Shown in pieces: positions 44,083 to 53,307 of a stretch of 64,000 nt of DNA. The stretch comes from Haloarcula salina. GTDB lineage: Archaea; Halobacteriota; Halobacteria; Halobacteriales; Haloarculaceae. The stretch's first letter is position 1. Each line of letters opens with the position of its first letter. The notes beneath the pieces were generated by a model that did not search any database, was not told the origin of the DNA, and saw nothing but the letters and a program-made list of their open reading frames with translations. The stretch covers positions 372,001 through 436,000 of the forward strand of contig NZ_WRXL01000002.1 in NCBI RefSeq assembly GCF_010119195.1, read 5' to 3'. The position numbers and the translations under genes are program-made.

Positions 44083-45174
44083 ATGACACTGCGGTCTTCG
44101 CCGCTCTCGGGGTCGCACGCGCGAACGGACGCCTCGCTCACCGATTTCGGTGGGTGGGAGATGCCCGTCGAGTTCGACTCGATCAGGGCCGAACACGAGG
44201 CCGTCCGCGAGGCGGTCGGGAAGTTCGACGTCTCGCACATGGGCCAGGTCACGGTCTCCGGCCCGGATGCCGCGGCGCTGACACAGCGGCTGACGACGAA
44301 CGATGTGTCCGCGCTCGACCCCGGCGAGGCGCAGTACGCGGCGATCACCGACGCGGACGGGGTCATGCTCGACGACACCGTCGTCTACCGGCTCCCCGAC
44401 GGCGTTGACGACGACTACCTGTTCGTCCCCAACGCGGGCCACGACGGGGAGATGACGGAGCGGTGGCTCACCGAGCGCGACGACCGCGGCCTCGACGCCG
44501 CGGTGACGAACCGGACCGAGGAGTACGCCATGATCGCCGTACAGGGTCCCGAGGCTCCCGATCTGCTGGCGGCCGAGACGGACGTGGCCCTCGGCGACCT
44601 CACCCGGTTCGAGGTGGTTTCGGGGACGGTCGCCGGCATCGAGTCGCTCGTCGCGCGGACCGGATACACCGGAGAGCGCGGCTTCGAGGTGCTCTGTCCG
44701 TGGTCCTCGGCCGAGACGGTCTGGGGCGCGCTCGAGTGCCAGTCCTGCGGCCTCGGCGCGCGCGACACCCTCCGCTTGGAGATGGGCTTCCTGCTCTCCG
44801 GGCAGGACTTCCACCCGACCGAGGACCCCCGGACGCCCTACGAGGCAGGCATCGGCTGGACCGTCAAGCTCGACACGGAGTTCGTCGGCCGCGACGCGCT
44901 GGAGGCCGTCGAAGCGGAGGGGCCGGACGAGAAGCTCGTCGGCATCGAACTGATCGACCGGGGCGTCCCGCGACACGGCTACGAGGTGACGACGCCGGAC
45001 GGCGAGCCGATCGGTCGCGTCACCAGCGGGACGATGAGCCCGACGCTGGGGGAGCCGATCGCGCTCGGCTACGTCTCGGTGGCCCACGCCGAACCGGACA
45101 CGGCCGTCCGCGTCGTGGTTCGCGGGGAACCGAAGAAAGCACGTACCAGGAGCACGCCATTCCTCGACAGATGA
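44083..45174 (+). CDS. gcvT: Aminomethyltransferase (glycine cleavage T protein)
   Basis: Transfers the aminomethyl group from the H protein to tetrahydrofolate, releasing ammonia. 363 residues, with [24 protein letters not shown] near the start, [14 protein letters not shown], and folate/aminomethyl-binding [17 protein letters not shown] and [17 protein letters not shown] 44083 gives the usual MTLRSSPLS start. ATGA overlap of four bases with gcvH. Confidence 0.96.
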   Translation: MTLRSSPLSGSHARTDASLTDFGGWEMPVEFDSIRAEHEAVREAVGKFDVSHMGQVTVSGPDAAALTQRLTTNDVSALDPGEAQYAAITDADGVMLDDTVVYRLPDGVDDDYLFVPNAGHDGEMTERWLTERDDRGLDAAVTNRTEEYAMIAVQGPEAPDLLAAETDVALGDLTRFEVVSGTVAGIESLVARTGYTGERGFEVLCPWSSAETVWGALECQSCGLGARDTLRLEMGFLLSGQDFHPTEDPRTPYEAGIGWTVKLDTEFVGRDALEAVEAEGPDEKLVGIELIDRGVPRHGYEVTTPDGEPIGRVTSGTMSPTLGEPIALGYVSVAHAEPDTAVRVVVRGEPKKARTRSTPFLDR

Positions 45175-45554
45175 GCTTCGACGTTCCCGACGACCTGCGA
45201 TACCTGGACACCCACGAGTGGGTCCGCGCGACGGACGCGACCGCCGAAATCGGCATCTCGGACTTCGCGCAGGACGAACTCGGCGACGTGGTGTTCGTCG
45301 AACTGCCCGACGAGGGGGCCGAGCTGACCGCCGGCGAGGACTTCGGCGTCGTCGAATCGATCAAGGCCGTCTCGGACGTGTACGCCCCCGTCTCCGGGAC
45401 GGTCACGGCGGTCAACGACCGGCTCCGGGACGAACCGGAACTGCTGAACGAGGACCCCTACGGCGACGGCTGGATGCTCGAAATCGACCTCACGGACGAG
45501 AGCGAACTCGACGACCTGCTCTCGCCGGCTGACTACCGCGACCAGATCGAGTGA
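45171..45554 (+). CDS. gcvH: Glycine cleavage H protein
   Basis: 127 residues; lipoyl carrier that shuttles the aminomethyl group. The lipoylated lysine is in [17 protein letters not shown] near 60-76 (K65), and the flanking [16 protein letters not shown] and [13 protein letters not shown] are family marks. A lipoylation enzyme is not in the window. About 98 bases separate it from gcvPA. Confidence 0.97.
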   Translation: MSFDVPDDLRYLDTHEWVRATDATAEIGISDFAQDELGDVVFVELPDEGAELTAGEDFGVVESIKAVSDVYAPVSGTVTAVNDRLRDEPELLNEDPYGDGWMLEIDLTDESELDDLLSPADYRDQIE

Positions 45555-45652
45555 GGTCGCCTCGTGTTGCATAGGAGGAAGGAGTAGCCTAATGTAGGCA
45601 CGGCCGCTACGAGCGGGTAGCATGTCTTTTGGCCCTGGTGAGTGGACTTCCC

Positions 45653-46993
45653 ATGAGCGAGCGTGAGACAGAGCGCGGCAGTCCGTACGCGCCGCAGACG
45701 GCCGCGGAGACGACGGCGATGCTCGACGCGGTGGGCGCTGCCGACCTCGAATCGCTGTTCGACGTGCCCGAGAGCGTCGCCTTCGACGGCGAGTTCGGCA
45801 TCGACGCCCGGAGCGAGCGAGAGACGAAGCGCGAGGTGGCGCGCCTGCTCCGACGGAACGCGGACCTCACCGAGTTCCTCGGTCGAGGCCACTACGACCA
45901 CTACGTTCCGAGCGTGGTCGACGACCTCGCCGGCCGCTCGGAGTTCCTGACCTCGTACACGCAGTACCAGCCGGAGGTCGCACAGGGCTTCCTGCAGGCG
46001 CTGTTCGAGTACCAGTCGATGCTGGTCGAACTCACGGGACTCGGCGTCGCCAACTGCTCGATGTACGACGACGCGACGGCGCTCGGCGAGGCCGCGACGC
46101 TCTCTCAGCGCGTGCGTTCGGTCTCAGGCGACCGGATTCTGGTGCCCGGCCACCTCCGCGAGGGGAAGCGCGCCGTGCTCGCGAACTACGCTGACGGTCC
46201 GGGACTGTCGGTCGAGTCCTATCCGATGGACGACGGGGCCGTCGACGTCGACGCACTCGCGGACGCCATCGACAGCGAGACGGCGATGGTCTACGCCGAG
46301 ACGCCGACGGTCCGGGGCGTCGTCGAGGAGAACCTCGGGGCGATCGGCGACCTCGCCGACGACCACGACGCGCTGTTCTGTCTCGGCTCCGACCCGGTGG
46401 CGCTGTCCCTGCTGGAGCGACCGGTCGACGTGGGCGCGGACGTGGTCGTCGGCGACGCCGGCTCGCTCGGCACCGGCACGGCCTACGGGTTCGGTCTCGG
46501 GATGTTCGTCACGCGCGAGGAGTACCTACGCCAGGTCCCCGGCCGGCTCGTCGGAGCCAGCGAGGACGCCGCAGACCGCCGCGCGTACACGCTGACGCTC
46601 CAGACCCGCGAACAGCACATCCGCAAGGAACGGGCCACCTCGAACATCTGCACGAACCAGGCGTGGGTCGCGCTCCGGACCGCGATGCACGCCGCGTGGC
46701 TCGGCCCCGACGGGCTGGTCGACCTCGCGAACGAGTGCGTGACGCGGCCCCGCGACCTCGCCGCCCGCCTCGACGAGGTCGTCGGCCTGCAGGCCCCGGT
46801 CCACGACCGCCACCACTTCCGGGAGTTCGTCGCCCGCACCGACCAGCCGGCGAGCGCCGTCGCGGGCGACCTCCTCGACGAGGGGTACGCCGTCAGCGAG
46901 GTCGGCGAGCACCTGATCCAGGTCTGCGCCACGGAGACTACCGCCGAGGCCGAGGACGGCCTCGTCGCGGCGCTGTCGGAGGTGGCGAAGTGA
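45653..46993 (+). CDS. gcvPA: Glycine dehydrogenase (decarboxylating) subunit 1
   Basis: 446 residues, the N-terminal half-equivalent of the two-subunit glycine decarboxylase, which forms a heterodimer with GcvPB. Family pieces: [61 protein letters not shown] and [19 protein letters not shown]-type end ([19 protein letters not shown]). ATG at 45653 is chosen over 45629 as it directly starts [17 protein letters not shown]. Separated by about 80 bases from gcvPB. Confidence 0.96.
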   Translation: MSERETERGSPYAPQTAAETTAMLDAVGAADLESLFDVPESVAFDGEFGIDARSERETKREVARLLRRNADLTEFLGRGHYDHYVPSVVDDLAGRSEFLTSYTQYQPEVAQGFLQALFEYQSMLVELTGLGVANCSMYDDATALGEAATLSQRVRSVSGDRILVPGHLREGKRAVLANYADGPGLSVESYPMDDGAVDVDALADAIDSETAMVYAETPTVRGVVEENLGAIGDLADDHDALFCLGSDPVALSLLERPVDVGADVVVGDAGSLGTGTAYGFGLGMFVTREEYLRQVPGRLVGASEDAADRRAYTLTLQTREQHIRKERATSNICTNQAWVALRTAMHAAWLGPDGLVDLANECVTRPRDLAARLDEVVGLQAPVHDRHHFREFVARTDQPASAVAGDLLDEGYAVSEVGEHLIQVCATETTAEAEDGLVAALSEVAK

Positions 46994-47062
46994 CGCCCGC
47001 CTCACTGCGTTCGGCGAACCACCGTGGGACAAACCGCGTCCCACGAGCTTCACGCTCGACAC

Positions 47063-47068
47063 GGAGGT
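47063..47068 (+). promoter_or_regulatory. Shine-Dalgarno site that fixes the gcvPB start
   Basis: GGAGGT, seven bases before GTG 47076. It rules out the in-frame GTG at 47067, which overlaps it. Confidence 0.7.
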
Positions 47069-47075
47069 GTCTCGC

Positions 47076-48497
47076 GTGAAATACGACCAGGCCCGCTGGA
47101 CCGACGACGGCGACGACCGCTATGAGCCGCTGCTCTCGGAGAAGGCGAACGAGACGGTCGAGATCGAGGACGCGGCGTTACCCGACGACTTGACGCGGGA
47201 TTCGCTCACGCTCCCGGACCCGGCCGAGCCGGAACTGGCGCGTCACTACACGCGCCTCTCGCAGATGAACTACGGCGTCGAGAGCGGGCCGTTCCCGCTC
47301 GGCTCCTGTACGATGAAGTACAACCCCTCGTTCACGGAGGACGTGGCCGCTCGACCCGACGCCGCGATCCACCCGGACCGCCCAGACGCGACGGTCCAGG
47401 GGACGCTAGCGCTGTGTCACCGCCTGCAGGACTACCTCGGTCGCATCGGCGGAATGGACGCCGTCACCCTCCAGCCGCCGGCGGGCGCGGCCGGCGAGTT
47501 CACCGGCATCGAAATCGCGAAGGCCTACCACGAGGCCAACGACGAGGAGCGCCGGGAGGTCGTCATTCCGGACTCCGCCCACGGGACGAACTTCGCGACG
47601 GCGGCGATGGCCGGCTACGAGGTGGTCGAGCTGCCGAGCGACGACGACGGCCGCGTCGACACCGAGGCGCTCGCCGCCGCGGTCGGCGACGACACCGCCG
47701 CGCTGATGCTCACGAACCCCAACACGCTCGGGCTGTTCGAACGCGACATCGAGGAGATCGCGGACCTCGTCCACGACGCGGGCGGACTGCTGTACTACGA
47801 CGGCGCGAACCTCAACGCGCTGCTGGGGCGCGCTCGTCCCGGCGACATGGGCTTCGACGTGATGCACTACAACGTCCACAAGACGTTCGCCACGCCCCAC
47901 GGCGGGGGTGGGCCAGGAGCCGGGCCGGTCGGCGTCCGCGAGGGGCTGGCGCGGTTCCTGCCGAATCCCCACGTCAGGGAGCGCGATGGGAACTACGAGT
48001 ACTACGAGCCAGAGGCGTCGATCGGCAAGGTCCACGGCTTCTACGGCAACTGGCCGGTGCTGGTCAAGGCGTTCGCCTACATCGCCCGACTCGGCGACGC
48101 CGGCCTGCGAGACGCCAGCGCCAAGGCCGTGCTGAACGCGAACTACCTCGCCGAGCAGATCGACTACGACGTGCCCTTCGGCCCGTTCCACCACGAGTTC
48201 GTCGCGAGCGCGGGCGAGCAGGACGCGGCCGACGCAGCGAAGCGGATGCTCGACTACGGCGTCCACCCGCCGACGACGAAGTGGCCCGAAATCGTCGACG
48301 AGGCGCTGATGACCGAGCCGACCGAGGGCGAGACGAAGCGGTCGCTCGACCAGCTCGCGGCCGCGTTCGACGCCGTGGCCGCCGAGGACGACGAGACGCT
48401 CGCCGCGGCGCCGTCTCGGCCCGCGGCCAGGCGCATCGACCAGGTCAGCGCCGCCAGGAACCCTCGGCTCTCCTGGCAGGCCCTCGACGACGCGTAG
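47076..48497 (+). CDS. gcvPB: Glycine dehydrogenase (decarboxylating) subunit 2
   Basis: 473 residues; PLP-dependent half of glycine decarboxylase. The pyridoxal lysine is K269 in MHYNVHKTFATPHGGGGPGAG, and GSCTMKYNP and PPAGAAGEFTG precede it. The GTG at 47076 is supported by GGAGGT (47063-47068) seven bases upstream; the GTG at 47067 lies within that site. End of the gcvT-gcvH-gcvPA-gcvPB cluster. Confidence 0.95.
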   Translation: MKYDQARWTDDGDDRYEPLLSEKANETVEIEDAALPDDLTRDSLTLPDPAEPELARHYTRLSQMNYGVESGPFPLGSCTMKYNPSFTEDVAARPDAAIHPDRPDATVQGTLALCHRLQDYLGRIGGMDAVTLQPPAGAAGEFTGIEIAKAYHEANDEERREVVIPDSAHGTNFATAAMAGYEVVELPSDDDGRVDTEALAAAVGDDTAALMLTNPNTLGLFERDIEEIADLVHDAGGLLYYDGANLNALLGRARPGDMGFDVMHYNVHKTFATPHGGGGPGAGPVGVREGLARFLPNPHVRERDGNYEYYEPEASIGKVHGFYGNWPVLVKAFAYIARLGDAGLRDASAKAVLNANYLAEQIDYDVPFGPFHHEFVASAGEQDAADAAKRMLDYGVHPPTTKWPEIVDEALMTEPTEGETKRSLDQLAAAFDAVAAEDDETLAAAPSRPAARRIDQVSAARNPRLSWQALDDA

Positions 48498-48575
48498 TCG
48501 GCCGATTTCGACATCTGATACTCTCGCCCGAGTGTATATATCAGGCCACCGAGTAGGGAGAGGTATCCGGATTTC

Positions 48576-51500
48576 ATGACCGATACGCTTCGGCTGCTGT
48601 ACGTGGGTCCCGACCCCGGTGATGCGGGTCGCGGGCCCGAGCACGATTCGGCCTCGGTTACGTCGGTCACCACGGCCGCGGACGCGCTGTCGGAGCTGAC
48701 CTCGGAGACTTACGACGGCGTCGTGTGTGAGCACAGACCGGGGACCGAGACGGGGATCGATGCGCTGGCGTCGATACGCGAGCGGCGACCGGACCTTCCG
48801 GTCGTGCTCTGTACGGCGGAGCCGGACGGCGTCGTCGCCGCCCGGGCCACCCGACACGACGTGACCGAGTACGTCCCCCGGAGCGAGGCCGACCCGTTCG
48901 ACCGGCTCGTGGAGGTCGTCGGGGGAATCGCCGCCGACCGAACCGCTCGGGAGCGGACGCTTCGAGCCAACAACGAGGTCCTCCAGGACCTGACACTGCT
49001 GGCGACCGAGGCGGGCGTCAGCGAGCGTGAGACCGTCGAACGGGCCCTCGAAATCGGCCTCCGTCGGTTCGACCTCTCGTTCGGCTACCTGAGCCGAATC
49101 GAGGACGGGACACACGAGATCGTGACGGCGGTCGGTGATCGGCCGGGCCTGAAACAGGGCCTTGAAACGCCGCTCGAAGCGACCTACTGCCGGGCGGTGA
49201 TGGAGACCGGCGACAGCTACGCCATCGTCGACGCCGTCGCGGAGGGGTGGGAAGACACGTATCGCCAGAGCGGCATCGCCTGTTACCTCGGCGGCCGTAT
49301 CACGGTCGACGGGGAGCCGTACGGGACGCTCTGTTTCGCCGAGGAGACTCCGAACCAGGAACCGTTTTCCGACACCGAAGAGGCGTTTCTCGAACTGCTC
49401 GTCGAGTGGGTGAGCCGCGAGCTAGAGCGGCGACAGCGCGAGCGCGAACTCGAACGCTACGAGGACATCATCGAGGCGGTCGACGACGGCGTCTACGCGC
49501 TCGACTCCGAGGGGTACTTCGAGTTCGTCAATCAGGCCATGACCGACCTCACGGGCTACGCCGAAGCGGAACTGCTCGGCTCGCACACGAGCTTCATCAA
49601 GAACGACGCGGTCGTCGAGCGGGCGGAGCGAATCGTCCGCGAGATGATTTTCGAGGATCGCGACGACGAGGCGACATTCGAACTCGAAGTGCAGGCGGCC
49701 TCCGGCGAGTCGCTCCCCGCCGAGGACCACATGACGCTCCTGTACGGCGACGAGGAGCGGTTCGCCGGGACGGCGGGAGTCATCCGCGACATCACGGCCC
49801 GGAAGGAACGCGACGAGGCGCTGTCGGCCCTGCTCGATACGACGCGTTCGCTGATGCAGGCCCGAACGCCCGAGGCGGTCGCGGAGACGGTCAGGGAGGC
49901 GGCCCAGTCGGACCTCGGGTTCGACCTCTGTCTGGTCAGGCTCTACGACGAGGGCACCGACACGCTCCGGCCGGTCGCCGGGTCCGACGGGCTGCCGACG
50001 CGGCCGGTGTACGGCGCCGACGAGGGCTTTCCCGGCGAGACGTTCCAGCGCGGCGAGTCGACCATCGTCGACGACTTCGACCGGGTGGAGACGTTCGACG
50101 ATGACGACATCTCGGCGGCCATGTACGTCCCGCTCGGTGACCACGGCGTTCTGAGCGTGGGGTCGACCGACGGGACGTTCGACGACGCCGACGTGTCCGT
50201 CGCGGAGATCTTGGCGTCGAACGCCGCGGCCGCGTTCGACCGTGTCGAGCGCGAGACGCGTCTGCTCCGGTACGAGTCCGTCGTCGAGAACGTCCGCGAC
50301 ATGGTGTACGTCCTCGACGCCGACGGCCGCTTCCAGCTGGTCACCGAACCCCTCGCGGAGTACCTGGGCTTCGAGCGAGCGTCGCTCGTCGGCGCCCATC
50401 CGCGTGAGGTCCTGGACGAGTCGGCCGTCGACGCGTTCGAGCGCCAGATCCGGGAGCTCCGCGGCAGCGACGACCCGGGCCTCATCGAACTCGAGACGAC
50501 GCTGGAGACGGCCGACGGATCCGAGCGGCCCGCGGAGATCGAAGTGTCACTGCTCGACGACGGGCAGTTCCAGGGGACCGTCGGCGTCGTTCGAGATCTG
50601 ACGGACCTCAAGCGGGCCCGCGCGGAACTGGCGGACGAGCGCGACCGGTTCTCGTACCTGTTCGACACGCTCCCCGACGCGGTCGTCGAGACCGAGACCG
50701 TCGGCGACGCGCAGTTCGTCAGGTCGGTCAATCCGGCGTTCGCGGACGTGTTCGGCCACGATCCCGACGCGGCCGTCGACCGGCGGCTCTCGGATCTCCT
50801 CCGGCCGCCAGACACCGGTTCGCGCGACGATCTCCCGCGGTTCGACGAGTGCTCGACCGACGGAGACCCGCTCCAGGCCGAGGTGCGGCTCATGACCGAG
50901 ACGGGCTTCCGGGACTTCCTCTTCAGGGGGGTCCCCTACAGCCGGGACGACGACCGAGTCCGCGGGTTCGGTATCTACACCGACATCACGGAGCAACGCG
51001 AGCGCGAGCGCCGGCTGAAGGTCCTCAACCGCGTGCTCCGGCACAATCTTCGCAACGACCTCACGGTCGTCCTCGGCATGGCAGACGCGCTTGACGAGCG
51101 CATCGATGACGACGAGCTGCTGGCGATTCTCGACCGCTTGCAGGGGAAAGCCGAAGAGGTGGCGGCGCTGAGCCAGCGCGCCCGCGAGATCGAGCGGTCG
51201 GTCCGCCGCGACCGGTTCGGGGCGGACCCGGTGGACGTGCCGACGACCGCGCGGCGGGTCGTCGACGCCTGCCGCGAGGAGTTCGGCGCGCGCATCGAGA
51301 CGGCGCTCCCGTCGACGTCGGTCCCGGCGGCGGACGGGAGACTGCACCGTGTGCTTTCCGAACTCGTCGAAAACAGCATCGAACACGGCGGGACCGATCC
51401 GACCGTTCGCGTCGGCGTCGAGGCGTCCGACCGGACCGTTCGCATCACCGTCGCCGACGACGGGCCGGGGATTCCGCGACAGGAGCTCGACGTAGTGACG

Positions 51501-51656
51501 GGCGACGAACCGATCACGCAACTCCGTCACGGCAGCGGGCTTGGGCTGTGGCTCGTCATCTGGGTAACGGAGACGTACGGCGGCACCGTGTCGTTCGACG
51601 GCGGCGACGACGACGGCACGGTCGTCACGCTCGAAGTGCCACGGACGGACGTCTAG
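48576..51656 (+). CDS. Large PAS/GAF histidine kinase with degenerate receiver domain
   Basis: 1026 residues, no membrane segment. Order: receiver-like domain (about 1-125) whose phosphoacceptor position reads GVVCEHRPGTETG and lacks the usual aspartate; GAF (about 145-285); PAS (298-410); GAF (415-560); PAS (570-680); PAS (690-810); HisKA-like with RVLRHNLRNDLTVV (histidine near 824); HATPase with ELVENSIEHG, DDGPGIP and GSGLGLWLV. This is the haloarchaeal Bat-like multi-sensor type. Stop TAG shares a CTAG with the facing response regulator gene. Confidence 0.94.
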   Translation: MTDTLRLLYVGPDPGDAGRGPEHDSASVTSVTTAADALSELTSETYDGVVCEHRPGTETGIDALASIRERRPDLPVVLCTAEPDGVVAARATRHDVTEYVPRSEADPFDRLVEVVGGIAADRTARERTLRANNEVLQDLTLLATEAGVSERETVERALEIGLRRFDLSFGYLSRIEDGTHEIVTAVGDRPGLKQGLETPLEATYCRAVMETGDSYAIVDAVAEGWEDTYRQSGIACYLGGRITVDGEPYGTLCFAEETPNQEPFSDTEEAFLELLVEWVSRELERRQRERELERYEDIIEAVDDGVYALDSEGYFEFVNQAMTDLTGYAEAELLGSHTSFIKNDAVVERAERIVREMIFEDRDDEATFELEVQAASGESLPAEDHMTLLYGDEERFAGTAGVIRDITARKERDEALSALLDTTRSLMQARTPEAVAETVREAAQSDLGFDLCLVRLYDEGTDTLRPVAGSDGLPTRPVYGADEGFPGETFQRGESTIVDDFDRVETFDDDDISAAMYVPLGDHGVLSVGSTDGTFDDADVSVAEILASNAAAAFDRVERETRLLRYESVVENVRDMVYVLDADGRFQLVTEPLAEYLGFERASLVGAHPREVLDESAVDAFERQIRELRGSDDPGLIELETTLETADGSERPAEIEVSLLDDGQFQGTVGVVRDLTDLKRARAELADERDRFSYLFDTLPDAVVETETVGDAQFVRSVNPAFADVFGHDPDAAVDRRLSDLLRPPDTGSRDDLPRFDECSTDGDPLQAEVRLMTETGFRDFLFRGVPYSRDDDRVRGFGIYTDITEQRERERRLKVLNRVLRHNLRNDLTVVLGMADALDERIDDDELLAILDRLQGKAEEVAALSQRAREIERSVRRDRFGADPVDVPTTARRVVDACREEFGARIETALPSTSVPAADGRLHRVLSELVENSIEHGGTDPTVRVGVEASDRTVRITVADDGPGIPRQELDVVTGDEPITQLRHGSGLGLWLVIWVTETYGGTVSFDGGDDDGTVVTLEVPRTDV

Positions 51657-52021
51657 ACTTCGTCGCGGATGCGGTCGGCGAGGACGCTGTACTGCTCCGT
51701 GCCGGTCCCCTTCTGGACGACGGCCGTGACACCGTTCTCGGCGGCCACGTCCGCCACGTCCTCGCGCTCGCGAGCGGTAAACAGCAGAAACGGGATCGAC
51801 TGTCCGCGCTCTCGAATGGCGCTACAGAGCTCGACACCGTCCAGGCGCGGCATCTTGTAGTCGCTCACGACGGCGTCGAACTCCTCCTCGAAGACCCGTT
51901 CGAGCGCCGCCTCCGGGTCCGTCTCGCTCGTGACCTCGAACCCGTCTTCCTGCCCGAGAAATGTGCCGACGATCTCCAGCACGTCCGCGTCTTCGTCCAC
52001 CAGTAACACCTCGATGCTCAT
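51653..52021 (-). CDS. Single-domain response regulator
   Basis: 122 residues, only a receiver domain: VLLVDEDADVLEIVG near 5-19, phosphoacceptor aspartate in AVVSDYKMPRLDGVEL near 51-66, FTARE and K in VVQKGTGTEQY. No output domain, so it may pass phosphate to another protein or act as a sink for the facing kinase. Start ATG 52021; the frame upstream overlaps a neighbouring gene and is not used. Confidence 0.93.
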   Translation of the reverse strand: MSIEVLLVDEDADVLEIVGTFLGQEDGFEVTSETDPEAALERVFEEEFDAVVSDYKMPRLDGVELCSAIRERGQSIPFLLFTAREREDVADVAAENGVTAVVQKGTGTEQYSVLADRIRDEV

Positions 52022-52059
52022 TACAACTAGGTGCGAGACACCGCGGTAAAAACTCTCGG

Positions 52060-52269
52060 TCAGCGCATCGAGGACAGGTCGACGACGACCGACCGGTCGA
52101 CGGTGATCCACGTCGAGAGCCGGGCGAGCCCCGACAGCCCCTCCGGCGAGACGGTACACCGGTCTGGTTCGCCGGAATACTCGACGACGGTCATCGACAG
52201 CGTCGGGGGCGTTTCCGGGTGGTCGGGTGCCGAATCTGTCGCGTCGGCCGCGTCCGGATCGAGGCTCAT
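52060..52269 (-). CDS. Small haloarchaeal protein (DUF7511-like)
   Basis: 69 residues starting MSLDPDAADATDSAPDHPE. The second half, MTVVEYSGEPDRCTVSPEGL and STWITVDRSVVVDLSSMR, resembles a short haloarchaeal family I recall as DUF7511 (ending in a VVDLxxMR string). Unknown function. The upstream in-frame ATG (52368) is rejected because of the non-haloarchaeal extension. Confidence 0.78.
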   Translation of the reverse strand: MSLDPDAADATDSAPDHPETPPTLSMTVVEYSGEPDRCTVSPEGLSGLARLSTWITVDRSVVVDLSSMR

Positions 52270-52339
52270 CGATGTGTCCGGAGCCACACCGGGCGCATGT
52301 AAAACAGCTGCTAAGAGCTCTCTATATCGGTACGGAGAG

Positions 52340-52510
52340 CTACGCCGTCTGTCCGGTGTCGACCTCACCGTCGATGCGGACGAACCCGTAGTCGCACTCC
52401 GGGCAGTGCCACTTGACCTTCGTGCCCAAGTGCATCGTCGTGCTGGCGACCTTCCAGAAGTCGCGGTACTCTTCGCATTCGGGGCAGTAGTGTTCGAGTT
52501 CCAGGCTCAT
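52340..52510 (-). CDS. Small zinc beta-ribbon protein
   Basis: 56 residues: MSLELEHYCPECEEYRDF then a middle strand region and KVKWHCPECDYGFVRI. Two CPEC knuckles about 28 residues apart form a zinc ribbon (the DUF7838-type putative zinc beta-ribbon family, from memory). Too short to be a large enzyme; function unknown, possibly nucleic-acid or protein binding. Upstream of the DUF7511-like gene on the same strand, 70 bases apart. Confidence 0.8.
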   Translation of the reverse strand: MSLELEHYCPECEEYRDFWKVASTTMHLGTKVKWHCPECDYGFVRIDGEVDTGQTA

Positions 52511-52599
52511 GCCCTGACGTTTCGCTCGGGGGCAATTGAATTTCCCGGTTCCGCTCGCGCCGCCGAAGCAGGCAAACGGCTCCGGCCCGAAGCCGGGCT

Positions 52600-53268
52600 A
52601 TGACCGCGCCAGCGTACGAACCCGGCAATCCGACGGCCTTCGCCCTGGACGCCGACGCCCCGCCGCCCGAGCGCACCGAGACGGCGACGTTCGGGATGGG
52701 CTGTTTCTGGGGGCCGGACGCCCGATTCGGGGCGATGGACGGCGTCGTCCGGACGCGCGTCGGCTACGCCGGCGGGACCGACGCCGATCCCAGTTACTAC
52801 TCGCTGGGCGACCATACCGAGGTCGTCCAGATCGAGTACGACCCCGACAGACTCTCGTATTCGGACCTGCTGGACGTGTTCTGGGCGAACCACGCCCCCT
52901 TTTCTGCCCCGCACAAACGCCAGTACCGCGGCGTCGTCCTGACCCACGACGAGCCCCAGCGCGAGGTCGCCGAAGACTCGCGTGAGGCCCTCGAATCGAG
53001 GACGGGGAAAGCGGTCGAGACGGCCGTCGAGTCGCTGGACCGCTTCTACCTGGCCGAGGACTACCACCAGAAGTACGAGCTCCGGTCGACGCCGGTCGTC
53101 GCAGACGAGCTCGAAGGCGTCTACGGCGACGCGTTCGTGGATTCGACGGTCGCCGCGCGGCTCAACGGCTTCCTCGCGGGCCACGGAGATTCCGACCAGC
53201 GCGACGCGGTCTTCGCCGCGCTGGACCTCACGCCGGCCGCCCTGTCCGAAGTTCGGCGGCGGCTCTGA
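52600..53268 (+). CDS. msrA: Peptide methionine sulfoxide reductase A
   Basis: Reduces S-epimers of methionine sulfoxide. 222 residues with the active site GMGCFWGPDARFG (C35), GYAGGT, VEVVQIEYDP-type strand (TEVVQIEYDP) and YHQKYELRSTP. No other cysteine is present in the protein, so no resolving cysteine: a one-Cys MsrA that must be recycled by an external thiol. The C-terminal about 45 residues extend past the catalytic domain. Start ATG is the first in frame. Confidence 0.95.
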   Translation: MTAPAYEPGNPTAFALDADAPPPERTETATFGMGCFWGPDARFGAMDGVVRTRVGYAGGTDADPSYYSLGDHTEVVQIEYDPDRLSYSDLLDVFWANHAPFSAPHKRQYRGVVLTHDEPQREVAEDSREALESRTGKAVETAVESLDRFYLAEDYHQKYELRSTPVVADELEGVYGDAFVDSTVAARLNGFLAGHGDSDQRDAVFAALDLTPAALSEVRRRL

Positions 53269-53307
53269 GTGGCGACGGGCGGTGAACCGACCGGCGAGTG
53301 GTGGACC

